From positions 24,213,581 through 24,277,580 of the forward strand of contig OZ038435.1 of NCBI GenBank assembly GCA_964036275.1: 64,000 nucleotides of DNA, in the 5' to 3' direction. This stretch comes from Litoditis marina (lineage: Eukaryota; Nematoda; Chromadorea; Rhabditida; Rhabditidae). The translations under genes were made by a program, and so were the position numbers. Each line of letters begins with the position of its first letter. The first letter of the stretch is position 1. The notes beneath the pieces are model-generated. The model saw only the letters and a program-made list of their open reading frames with translations. It ran no database searches and had not been told where the DNA came from. This document shows positions 31,301-44,000 of the stretch, piece by piece.

Positions 31301-31436
31301 ACTAAACTGTTAGACAACTGCACAATTACGTGAAACATGTTAAACACAGCAGAACTCAGAAACGTGCAATGATAAAGTGCAATATTTATCATCAGAATGG
31401 TAACTATACGTGATAATTCAGTTTTCTTCTAGTATA
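31301..31436 (+). mobile_element. MITE family A, copy 6
   Basis: Begins ACTAAACTGTTAGACAACTG and ends TTTTCTTCTAGTATA; slightly diverged. It forms a divergent pair with the inverted copy about 290 bp downstream. Confidence 0.8.
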
Positions 31437-31723
31437 CATAATTCATGAACCTAAAAATCACGTTTAGAAATCAGTTGCACGTTCTAAAAACGTGTCCTGT
31501 TCGAGCAATCTAGTTATTTTTCCAAGAAACCAACAACTATTCTCTGGAACGCGCATTCGCAACGGGTCATGTATAGTAAATAGTGGGAGAGCCATAAATA
31601 TGGAACACAAAAATGGGAACACGAATGGTCACGAAGCACACACATAGAGCGAGGTTTGCGGCACGGATTATCAAAATCGATATCGACATATAGCACACTG
31701 ATATAACGATTGAGAATGAATGA

Positions 31724-31854
31724 TATAGAAGTAAATTGAATAGTCACGTGAAGTTAGCATTCTACTGAGGTATCGTGCACTTTCTTATTGCAGGTTTCTG
31801 AGTTCTGATGTGCTTAACATGTTTCAAGAGACTCTGCAATTGACTAACAGTATA
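31724..31854 (-). mobile_element. MITE family A, copy 7 (inverted)
   Basis: Begins TATAGAAGTAAATTGAATAG and ends TTGACTAACAGTATA. Opposite orientation to the copy at 31301-31436. Confidence 0.85.
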
Positions 31855-32702
31855 CCGTCAGATAGTATTAGAAATTGATGTGCTCAGTGAAAGGTACTAC
31901 TCACTGACCATTCACTGAGCACATAATTTTTCAATACCATCTAAAAGTCGTTACGACAACAAATATTTTCGTTTCAAAAAAATACAACACTTATATTCGA
32001 ATTCTACTTTTTTTCGTGTTTCTACCACTTATTGAAGCACACATAATTAAAACATATGAAACACTTCAGCGTCGTTAGTCAACGTGCACTAAAAAAGAGA
32101 CTCATATCTTCTTCTTTATTTCACAAACACATACTTTCCTCAGCAGGTGACACTCAAACGATAAGGTGTGAAGTCAAGGTTTTGAGGCGAGGCAGTTTTC
32201 GTGGAACGTTTATGTTTTCATGTTTTCCAAATCAGTAATTTGTCGATGAAATACAATAATTTTTATAATACTCCAATTTCGGTCCAATGTGCGGGAAACG
32301 TGAGAAAAGTGCCTTCTCTGCAGTCGTACATTAAGAGTGTTAGCGATCATATTTCCTTGCTCGAAGCGTAAATTGAGCAAAATGCAATGAAATTGGACGC
32401 CCTTCTGCGAAATCAAAGAGTCAAGGGGGCTATTTTGGGATTGGTCGGTCCTTGGACAGACCAAACAGATGGTCTGAGAAAAGATTTACATATGAATGAG
32501 ACCTTGACAAAAAAATTCAAAAGTGCCATTTATTCCGTTTTAAAACAATATGCACATTTTCTGAACGAGAAATCAAAGTGCTGTTGAATTCACCCTTTGC
32601 TCTAGAATAGAAAAAAATACATCTAATAAAATTTATTGGTTTGGTGGTGCTGATAGGAACAAGGAAATATGTGAACATAACCAGCCACCGTGGCGAATTC
32701 AT

Positions 32703-33114
32703 TCAAGTGCTGATCTCAAGCTCATCAGGAGCCTGATCACCCTATGGCAACACAGTTATCAACTTACCATGTTGAAGGATTCGATGACCAGATGGTTCTG
32801 CTCGAAGATGACCTTTTTATGAATCTTTCCTACGGTGGTTAAGTTAGTAGGTAGGTAGTGGTGTGTTTGACGTCAACTTCTTGCTGGTCTACGCTGGCCT
32901 ATGTCATTCAAACGTGCCTAAAACCTAAAGTGTCAGTCACCCAATAAGTGTGGTTTGAATAGAGAATGACATCGACAGAACTCGAAGCTGGTGGGCAGTT
33001 GGGTGACAATGAGAACAATCTGGTCAGTTGAAGTCTAATTTTCCCACTGTTCTACACGATAACCTAGTGACGAGGAAGATCACCGTGAAGGGGTCTTCAT
33101 GACACTTTGTTACG
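32703..33114 (-). CDS. Candidate 3' end of a four-exon gene, product unknown
   Basis: Minus-strand exons 33114-33064, 33019-32925, 32829-32768 and 32741-32703 chain in phase (2,1,0) to a TGA at 32703-32705. Fragments read VTKCHEDPFTVIFLVT, SSVDVILYSNHTYWVTDTL, GKIHKKVIFEQNHLVIESFN and GDQAPDELEIST. Introns are only 44-95 nt. ATG|GTAAGT is a strong donor; AG|GTTTTA and AG|GTTATC are weak. An AATAAA on the minus strand lies about 65-75 bp past the stop. No family was recognised and no upstream exons were found beyond the family C-like repeat at 33128-33204, so this may be a gene fragment. Confidence 0.4.
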
Positions 33115-33539
33115 CTGCTCAGACCTTGAGATAGCGGAGTTGTAGCTTCTGCAAGCACATGGTTTTCGACTGTTTCTAAAACGTGCAGAATCGAACTACA
33201 AACACATCATAACATAACAAACAACATGTACAGTGATAGCGACACGTCTGAAGCGCGTTTTTTCTCCGCGCAAATGATTGGATCACCAGAAAGTTTTTTT
33301 GATGCAATCCTTGAGCAGTGTATCACTACACTTTTATCCTGAGTTCATGTCAAGACCAATGATTGTATAGGATGCGATTAGTGTGCTTTGAAAGCAGGTG
33401 AAAAGTAGCAGAGATGAGGAAGAAAAGTGAGGCGTATGATGGGGTTCAATCTACATAATAAATGCTCCCAAATGGGAAATGTTGCGAGAAAGACAAGAGT
33501 AGATCAGAAATCGGAACAACAAAACAATTACAAAGCGAA

Positions 33540-33613
33540 GTTGTAGTTTAAACTTGAAACACGTCATAATTTACGATTTGCGTCCGAAAACCAACGAGAT
33601 CAAACTACAAACA
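33540..33613. repeat. Family C hairpin with internal body
   Basis: Runs from TTGTAGTTTAAACTTG to CGAGATCAAACTACAA and carries the internal sequence ATAATTTACGATTT shared with the copy at 29722-29790, so the longer form of this family has a conserved body of about 45 bp. Confidence 0.7.
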
Positions 33614-33976
33614 CGGTGAGATAGCGCATAATAAACATACACTGTGTACCCGGCTAAAGGAAGCACTACAACTCCAATATTCAAACTCTTTTCATAACTT
33701 ATAACCGGAACAGAAAAGCCAAAGTTTCAAGTTTCTAGTTTTATTCGTCACATGTTCTCAAGTTTTCAAAGTAGATGTGGAATAATCTGTGCCTACTGTT
33801 TACAACTGCGTATTTCGAACATTTCGCAAAACAGAGCTGGCACACATCGTTGTGCACCACGTTTTAAAGTGTATTTTTTTGTGTCACGTTTAGTGTGCTT
33901 CAATATCAGATTGTTAACGCATAGAATGATCTCAAAATCGGAAATTATTTCTGTGCTCTTACATACCACTGTTATT

Positions 33977-34591
33977 CAGCATTCATACTTTTTACGTCGG
34001 CGTTAAACGTCGGCGTTAACGCAGTAGAATATATGAGTATCGATTGACGTCGGCGTTAACGCCAACTTTTTGCGTGACGTTTTTCGAAAAATTTCATTCA
34101 TACTTATTTTGGCGTTAACGCCGGAATTTGCAACGTCGCGTTATTCAAATGAGGCCGCGTTTACCGTTTGAAGCTGCAAACGTTTTTGATAAAACGCTGA
34201 CGTTTTTAGCACGTTTACCATGAAATATAAATTTTAAAGTTTTCTTCAACGATTTTTTTCATTCCATGCGCATAATAATCGATTTGGTTGGTTTTAATCA
34301 TAATTTTTCCCACTTTTGTCCAAATTTCGGGATTTTAGCAAAAACTCGAAATTTCTCGAAAACATACAAATATAGTATTTCGAATGTGCTGAACAAAAAT
34401 ATATAGTAAAAAAAATGCAGCATATGTGGATTTTCCGGTTGAATGACAAATATGAAACTGTACAACGCTTTGGGTCGTGGCTCGGCGTTAACGCCAGACG
34501 TTAACGTCGCGCCTTGAAAACAAGACGTTTTTACATGCTTGCTGGCGTTAACGCCGGCGTTGAACGCCGACGCAAAAAGTATGAATGCTGC
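33977..34591. mobile_element. 615-bp element with GGCGTTAACGCC repeats
   Basis: Left end CAGCATTCATACTTTTTACG and right end AAAAAGTATGAATGCTG are inverted repeats of about 45 bp. The palindrome GCGTTAACGC, usually as GGCGTTAACGCC, occurs in both ends and subterminally (near 34012, 34045, 34111, 34483, 34544). The arrangement of subterminal binding-site-like repeats resembles non-autonomous hAT-like DNA transposons. There is no transposase frame. Confidence 0.75.
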
Positions 34592-34632
34592 CTTATACGA
34601 GTGACACGCAGTATGGGATCATATAGCTCCGG

Positions 34633-34852
34633 TTCTTCCCATTGAGACGTGGCAGCGTGCCAATGAATATTCCAGTCAATTTTTTCACCACTTTGTAGTT
34701 TTTCAAAAACACTGCGAATTCCTGTTAGCAATCGTTGAGTTTCCTAAGAACACGTGAACAATAAATGTCTTCAGAATACTCATGTTTTCTCCAAAAAGTA
34801 GGCATCCAAACATCTTGGCACGATGCCAAAGGTCTCAGTGGAAATGAACGAT
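34633..34852. mobile_element. Possible MITE family F
   Basis: CATTGAGACGTGGCAGCGTG and CCAATGAATATTCCAG near the left end mirror TTGGCACGATGCCAAAGGTC TCAGTG-type sequence at the right. Related pieces with GCCAATGAA(A)TTCCA appear at 36160, 42263 and 54378, and with ATGCCAAAGG at 36302. Confidence 0.5.
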
Positions 34853-35370
34853 AGTACCGGGCTGTTCTAGAATACGTACACTCATTCGGACTGTTTAGCT
34901 AGAATTGTTTTTTATTTGAAACACATTAGGAAACACGACATAATTGCGTGAGAAAAGGGACGAAGTATTCTATTTCTCGGTCACCGAAATTATTCGGATT
35001 TCAAGTGTGTCGAAAGCAACCGAAAGCGTACTGGGGGTATGCGTATTAGCAACTGACCAAATTTCAAAGAGTCAACAGTGAAAATAAGAAAAAATGTGAC
35101 CGTGTTCGTCAGTTCAAATTGCATTCATTCTTTTTGACACACTACTTCACCTGCCTCATACTGCTAATTCATTATTATGAGACTGTTTCATTTTGTTCTA
35201 TTGGCTCAATATCGTTTTGTCGCTCTGACTTGCAACTTTACAAGTGCAGACGGACTCTAAAACACTTTTAAGTTAGTTTTAGTAACAGCGCCAACAAAAT
35301 AGTAAATTCTCAATCTCATAGGCAACTGCAGCAGGCTGTCACCTATCGCTCTGCGGAATTTACCAATAGA

Positions 35371-35507
35371 CTAGTAGTAAAATGAAATAGCTTTCTAATG
35401 AGGTAGCTTTCTAATGTTGAATCGTGCACTTTGTCATTGCAAGTTTCTGAGTTCTGCTGTGTTTAGCATGTTCAATTTGACTGTGCAATAGACTAACATT
35501 ATACACT
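35371..35507 (-). mobile_element. MITE family A, copy 8 (inverted, diverged)
   Basis: Contains TCGTGCACTTTGTCATTGCA and GTTCTGCTGTGTTTAGCATG and ends TAGACTAACATTATA. A 16-bp internal duplication of AGCTTTCTAATG(A/T) is present at the left. Confidence 0.75.
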
Positions 35508-36746
35508 TTGAGTCCAAAATCCTCTCGAGAAGGTTTAAATACTTCATAATGGTTATCTTCCCAAATCACAGTCACACAAATAGTTTACTTTAAATATCGA
35601 TATTTGATACAAAACTCCAATCAACTGTCAACTGTTTCCACATGTAAATCATCATTGTGGACAGAAAACAATAAGTTATTATGGTTGACGAGATGGTGAG
35701 AAATGTGTTCCCATTGAAATGATCGGGAGCAGAGAAATGGGGTTGGAGCGCGAGTGTTTGTTTGATTCATGACACCAAAAAGTCAGGAGTTTAACAGGGC
35801 GATTGAGAGAGACGAGCAACTGTTGCCCGCGGCTATTCAGAGGTGGAAAATATCCGATTTCCCTCCGAAAAAGTGGAAAAACGTGTGAAATGGAGACAGA
35901 CAGTGTGGACAAGTACACATGTTCGCTCAAGTGTTGATCGCGATGTCTGACCCATCGTCTAGCGGTTTGTATAGTTATCGCCCTCAGGCACTTCCCTGCC
36001 AACTAGAAAGCCAATTTTGTAGCGTCTTTGATGAGAGAGTGTGCAGATCATAGAGACGCACAGTTTTGCGGTCTCATTGACCCCCATGCTTTTATAGTTT
36101 GCTAATCGCAGAAAAGTGGCGCCACTCGTTTTGAGCCCCTACTACGAATTTGGCAGCATTCTAATGAATTTCAAGGCTGTTAGAGTTGCTCAAAAACTGA
36201 ACATTTAGACCTTTAAAAAAACTGAATATTCAGAACATTTTTCAACAACTGTGAAAGCTAATGTTTGCACTGGAAATTTTCAACCGACACACTTGCCACC
36301 ATGCCAAAGGCAGTGCGACTGGAACGAACTGTAATACAGTAATTGAATGTATTAATCAATATTGAATCGTCATAATGAAAATTTTCTCAAAACTAATATG
36401 AACGATATATATAGTATGTTGCTCTGAAACGCTGTGTTTGTAGTTTTATCCTGTTCCTTCTCGGTCTAACTTCGTAAATCGTGGCGTGTTCAGCGAGTAT
36501 CCGGCGCGAAATTTGGAATGAAATGCAATTTGGAGAAAACAACTCTATTGAAGAAGTTACTGTCACAGATGAATTATTGTTTAATTATAATTTCTTGCAA
36601 AAACATCTGTTTTTGAGAAATAATGGGAGGAAAATGAAAAATGAGCGGAGGAGGAGTTTTTGGGGTGGGATTTGGTGAGAAGAGATGTATGATGGGGAGA
36701 TAGGCCATTTGTCAGGAATAGGCACACGGGTGAAAAAAGGGAGAGA

Positions 36747-37190
<444 letters not shown>

Positions 37191-38099
37191 AGCAAATGAG
37201 AGAGAGAGGGCTGCGAGTGTTATGATTTTTGTTTTCATTCTATAAAATATATAGAATCTCGAGAAGTTTCTAGACTTTGGTTCAGTCTTCTTTTTCCAAA
37301 CAGTACAACATATGAAAAACTCGAGAAGACTCCGGTTTTATTCGATAATTACATCCTGAATACCCATGTGCCTACTGTATAAAGAAGGCTGTGAATGGGC
37401 GAAACGAAATAACGCTTCGGAAAAATCTGAAAACGTTGAAGGAGAACAATGTCGTGCTCTTATCCCGCTGTTTTGGGATCAATGGTACTGTATATTCACC
37501 TTCTGCCCTTTAAGTCCTTATCTCCATACTCCCATCATACGACATTTTTACATAAAACGGTGTTTTTTTTACATTCGTTCAAATTCCATGAAAACAATTG
37601 AAACTGTTGACTCATGCATTCTCTGAGAGGAACCAGTGCAATTACACCACGCACGAGTCTTGGGGCAAGTTTAGTTTCTAAAGTGGTACTACTCTCTCGT
37701 CATAGGCGCTGTATAACCCAGTTATTCTGTCATGATTTTTATCTCTCCTACTGAATCTCTCCTACGACTGTTTACCAAACAAATTCAACTGTCATTTACG
37801 CAATCAAACTAAAAGATAATTTTGTAATGTAAGAGTCTCGGTAGAAATAGACTGCTTCACAGTTCGAACTCATACTCGCGTGAAAAGAAATAACAACTCA
37901 GAAAACCTTCACACAACAACAGAGGAGCAGTACAGAAAAGAGGAAAATGAGCACAGGCGTTAGCAAATAAATCGGAGACAATTGAAAATCGAATAAAAGG
38001 TACATCTTAAAAGACAGGAAAGAAGAAGCACATAGCGAAACTATCAACAAAGTACAAACAGCAAAAAGTCGTCAAGATAGGTGAATAACGACAACGATT

Positions 38100-41000
38100 T
38101 TACTCATCATCATTGTCATCATCATAATCGTCAGTGCGTGTGCATGCGACGAATGATACGTGTTTGTGGTCGGATCTGTACCAATCGTCAACTAGCGAGA
38201 ACTGAACCACGAGAATATCGTGAGCACGAGCAATCTGGAACTGTACAAAATCCTCTTGAACCGATCTCAGAACAGGTTCAAACGGGAGAAGCACGGTATC
38301 GACTCTGGAGATCATAGCGTCAAAGTCATCTGGTAGGTCGGTCACTACATGAAATCGGGCGTCGACGATGTTTTTCCCTCCAGAACGCCATGCCTGCAAT
38401 GTAAGCACATGGAATGTTCTAGATGTGGTGCTAAATTTATAGAGGTTTGACCTGTCCCCGAAATCGAATTTGCGGGGAAAAATGTGGTAGCTGCACGCTA
38501 ACCACTGCCCTACGAGGGCCAACCGCGCACATTCGCTGACGATTCGATTTCGCACACAGCGAAAACTGAAATATACCGTACCCAACCGCCGTTACGCTGG
38601 CGACGACTATACAAATGCCTCTATTTATCTCAATGATAACATGCTTTTCAATCACTGGAAAATATCTATCACCAGCTGCTGAGCCCAAAACAACCAGTCC
38701 TATTAGCAAGGGATATCAGACGTATACAATCCTAGACGACGTCTGAATTTTGGTCATCCAAAATCCGAACAACTCCAAAAATTTAGATAATCACCGAAAA
38801 AAATCATTTTGATCACCCAAAAAATAGGTAGTTACACCATTATTCGTTCTGTCACCCAGAATTGAGAGAGTCCTCCAATAATTGTAAGGGAAACTCACTT
38901 CGAGATAGGCCTGGAGAACCTTCGAGTCTGTGCGGGGGAGAGCAAGCGTCTCCGCACGTATTGCCAGCAGGGCCCGAGTGTCAGTGAAGTTCGACCAGTC
39001 ATCATCAACATGCTCACCGTCGCCTATGTGCACTTGCAGCGAGGTCAACTGCAAACTCCATAGTAACTGCTTGTTTAAAGCAGGACGATTATGTGGACAA
39101 ATTCCGTGTCGTCTTTCCTTTAAACTGCAATAGAAAAATGTATTGCAGTTTAAAGGACTGAAGCGTTGGGATTGAACCGAAAGTATGGTTATTTCCCATG
39201 AAACTTCCTTCTAAATGATTGGGAAAATTCTCGAAATTCCGATTGGAAACTTAAAAAAATGGAAAATTTGACATCACTCAAAAGTAAGTGGAAAGTAATC
39301 AACTCGAAAATCAATTTTTGAAACTAGATTAGCAACCCTAACCTCAACAGTATCAACTCAAACATTTCAGGACGTTCATGTGAAAAGTTGTGAATAGTTT
39401 ATCATTCGATCATGATTCGCTACAACGTTGTTCACACCCCAAAAGTCATTGAAAGCTGCAATTTCCACTGTGCTGCATTGTGTGGAAATGGCAACCAGAA
39501 TAAGCCATTCAAAATGAAAAGTCATTAAAGTAAAATTCATTTGAAAGTAAAAGTACAGAAACAGTTGAGAATCAGAAATAAAGTTTTTCGAAAATTTCCG
39601 TATTTACGAATTCTGACTAAAAGTGAATTAATAGCTTTACTTTTCAATGACTCTTACTTTAATGACTTTTTAATTTGACTGACTTATTCCCGCTACCTGT
39701 GGGAATGACGTGGACTATACGGTTGAAACATACCTTCTGGACAGCCGGGTGTCTGATAAAGGCGGACCAAGCTACTGGCTCGTTCATGGAATCACTATAA
39801 CCTCTCACTTCGAGCTCACGGACATCATGTTTCTGCAATTCAGTGCAATTGTTCTAAACTAGATCAATGAAAATCTCGCAATTTGAATTCAATAATTTCG
39901 GAAAAAAACGCATGAGATCGTGGAGGGGAAAACCTGCAAACTGTAAAACTTCATACTCATGAACGAATGACCAAATCGTCGTTGTAGTTTCATCTCGAGT
40001 CCCAACAACGTTCAATCGAGAAGCAACGAGATCACACTACACACACAGCGGGACAGGGCCACACACCGTAAGGGCTTGGTCAGAATAGAGCGGCCCCTCT
40101 CGCTCGGAACGCGCTCGCTTATTCACAAATTGGCGTTTGGTCGAAACGATATTGCAACAAATCTAGAGAAATAGTGTGCCCCGAAGAGACGTGAGACGAC
40201 GAGCAGGAAAATCAAGATATATTATAGCCACTCTGTAATAAACAGTACTTTACTGTTTTGCAACGACGCTTCTTTTGAGGTGTAACCAGCGAGAGCGGCA
40301 TCCCATCCGCGTTTTTATTTGAGTTGCGACCAAACTAAGCACATCGCACCAAATCCGCGAAAAACGGAGTGGTAGAGGAATATTGCAAGAAAGTACCTCT
40401 AGGAAACTGGAAACCTTCTCTGCATCATCCATAGTGAGAACTGACAACTTGCGCAGCACAAGGTTACGCCGAGTGTAGAAGCGCTCTATCCCGTCCTGAA
40501 ACCGACTATGATATATGTCCGAAAACACACGCAAAACCAAAATTTTAGAGAGATCGGAGAGCAACTCGGCCCGAATCTTCTGGGACTATTCCCGGCTAAG
40601 ACAGCAGATCTAACTTGTACATTAGCAGAGTTTAGGGTTGTTAAAGTCAAACTCAAATTTCGAAAAAACTCGAAATTCCGAGTTTCCAGTTGTTTATAAA
40701 CCGCATGAAACTCGAAAAACTCGAAATTTTTGAAAATCGAATAACTCGAAACTCGAAAAACTCGAAATGTTTGAAAAGTTTCGAGTTTGGCTTCGTTTCA
40801 AGTCAGGAATGAGAGAGAAACGAGCGTTTTATAGCACTTCCCCAGCTATGAATAATGGATAAACACACACTCCACTAACGTTACTCATATATGCCTGATT
40901 TTGAGAAAACAGGAAAACAATAGCTGAATTTGTCAGCAAGAGGATCAGCACAATACTACGTATTCAATGCGTGTTGTTTACAAGAAAAAAATGCACAACA

Positions 41001-44000
41001 TAACGTACTTGCAAATGAATCGAGTCGACCAACATCTTGCAGTTGGGCAGTTGGCCAACGTTGGGAAACCTGCAACTCTTCACTGTCCAATTGCCATTCC
41101 GCAGATGGGCCCAGTGACACTGCGGGTACCGACCCTGAGATAGTAACATGAATTGAGAAGCATAAAATATAAACTAAATGGAACCAGAAAGAGAAAGAGA
41201 AAGAGAAGGTGGTACGTTTCGCCTGTACCCCAGACGTCTCCACTTTAATCAAGATACCTTGCCCCTGAGGCATCTTAATGAGGTAGGGGAAGAAAGTCAA
41301 ATGTGTCCTGTTGGACTGTAGAATAATAGATGAGAGTGAGTAAGAAAAGAAACCAAAAGGAACCATGGAGAGTACTATAAGATAAAACCATATAGGGGCG
41401 TTGCTTACTGATTCTCTCCTGACTCGCCAGTTTTCAAGTCTTGCATGCGGAAAAACTACGGTTGTTCTATTTTTCGAGAGTAGATAGGTGGTACGTTTCG
41501 ATTCTACCGCATGGACTTTGCGAGTAACAGTTCGGTAATTGACCAGTTCGGTAATTGACCAAGACGCGGTCGGTCGGTTCAGGCTCGGTCGGCACATGTC
41601 CAACTGGCGGTCGGTGGCGGTCGGTGATAAGAGTGTTGGTCGGCATGTGTATAGCTGGCGGTCGGTAATGAACCAGGATAGGTAATACTCCAACTGCGGT
41701 TTTTCTTACCGACCGCCAGCTATACACAGGCCGACCCACACTCTTATCACCGACCGCCAGTTGGACATGTGCCGACCGAGCCTGAACCGACCGACCGCGT
41801 CTTGGTCAATTACCCAAAGTTCTGTGCGACTTTACACAAAGCAGCTGAGTGTTGGTAGTGTCTGTACACCGATTTAAAACCCTCCACAGACAGGTTTTGG
41901 TTTTATATCAGGATAGGGTTTTCGAAGAAATTACAAAAAATAAATCAAGACATTTGACGAAAGTCGGTTAGTACAATGAGAAGTTCAATAAAATTCTGAA
42001 CCGATAAAACAAAAAAAAAATACCGAGTCATCTTGTGAGTCAGGGAGATCACTGATCGTCACGTGCCATTCTGGGCGAAATCCATCGGCTTTACTGCGCT
42101 GACAGAGTGCCTGCATTCCCTTCGAGCACTGCTTCAGACTATTGAACGAGAGGAAATCCGTCTAAAATAGTTTTTGAGTTATTTCATACGTTTACCTTCT
42201 TGCTGAATAGGAATAGTACAAACCTAGTATCTACCGTTCCCAACTGGAATTTGGCCGCACGCCAATGAAATCCCAGGTGGTTTTTCACCTTGTCAGTTAT
42301 TGAAAGAAGGCACAGAGGCACGCTGAACCAAACCTAAGTTTTTACGGAACACTTTCTTTCAATGGTTTTTTCTGCGTGCTGCCAAGGTCTCAGTGAAAAC
42401 GGAATAAACACAGCTTACTGAACAAATCAATACATTCACTTTCTCTGGTGGGATCGAAAAGCATGGGGTGCACGTTCGTGCTACCGTTTTCCAGAGTTGT
42501 GACTCGGATAGTCGGGGTTTGGTAACCTAATCCGTTTTTGCTGACCTATTTTCAGGCTACCTCAGTTGGTAACCTAGAACGGAAATTCGGTTACCTGCTT
42601 TCCTGAGGCAGAATGTAGTTCAACCGTTAGTCTGTGTGGGCAAAATATTACTGAGCCAAATCATAGATTGAAGAAACGGAGTGTATCTCCCACAATCAGT
42701 GAGTGCATCATACTTACTTTTTGAGCAATTATTGTTTGAAGTTCGGAAGGTAGGTCCGTGAAGGCGAACGCAGTTTCGATCTAAAATTATCATTGTTAAA
42801 CATGTAATTTCATCAACTGGGTTTTTTTCATTCTAAATCAAGCTTTTACGGTGTATGCAACTCTCTCCCGCTGTATTTGTAGTTTGTACCCACTTTTTTC
42901 TTTGTCGAAAATTATGGCGTGCATTGAGAAGAAACAACAAACTACAACAAAGTTTTGAGTGCATACAGTTAGGTTAGTCCTGGGGAAAATTGAAGTATCC
43001 CCCCCCCCCCCCCCACTTTAGTTGAGTCCCCCCCGTAGCACTTCAACCCCCCACCCAAGCTAAAACCTGAAAATCTAGGAGAGGGGGGGGGGTCAAAAAT
43101 CAACTTCGAAATATACTATTTACCCCCCACCTGGGTCGGCGGGGGGTAGAACTTCAATGGTGGGGGGTCAAACTTCAACGAGTGGGGGGCTGAACTTCAA
43201 TATCGGAAATGTTTATTTTTTACCCCCCACCCTCAAACTTTTGTATTGCAAGTGATAAATTGAATTAGGGGTCAAACTACAATTCCCCAAACGCAATACC
43301 AATTCAGAAAGGTGGGGGGTAAAAAGTCAATGTTCCCTAGTCCTGCATTAATATATGACAGTTGCATTGAATTTGGAATAACTGTATGAACTTTCACATA
43401 ACTTGTTCTTTGAATATCACAAACTTCATCAGATGATAATAATAATAAAGATCAACTATCTGTAAGCTATACATAGTACTTTAACATAAACCCACACTCA
43501 CATAGTTCTTCGCTATTTGATTATATCTTGTCGAAACCTTCTCCTCTGATCATATTTTCATGTTTTCATTTTACTCTAAACACGTTCTATCGCATGCCGT
43601 GCAGAATTTCAGAACGTAAGAAAATAGATTCAAAGTTGAGCTCATTTTCAAACGGGGCTCCCCCATTCAATTGACTCCGTTCGAGATAAAACCAGAGAAA
43701 TAGATTTACATTCTCTCTTCCACCAACCTTCTCTCTCTTCTCGTTTTCCGCCTTCAGCCTATTCAACTCTGCAACGACACCGGCATGGTTCTGTTCGCCC
43801 TTCACTACCTCAGCCAGAGCGGATTGAAGCTGGAAAAATCAGAAGTAATATTATTTTTCTCTGTTCTCGAAAAAAACTACCGCTGTGTACCAAAACGGGG
43901 AACATTGACTTTTTACCCCCCACCTTTCTGAATTGGTATTGCGTTTGGGGAATTGTAGTTTGACCCCCCACCGGAGGGTGATAATTCAATTTATCACCTG

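Larger units (their letters stand above)
26974..32702. other. Gene-poor repeat-rich stretch
   Basis: No convincing exon was found on either strand. It contains family C hairpins (28815-28853, 29722-29790, 30337-30405), three family A MITEs and short GA/CT tracts (30714-30750, 31100-31155). Short open frames here lack recognisable motifs. Confidence 0.5.

Noticed and set aside
40956..41739. Minus-strand frame of 245 codons
   Set aside because: It spans an F-box gene exon in a different frame and the GGTCGGT hairpin; only the 41134-41009 part fits the exon chain.
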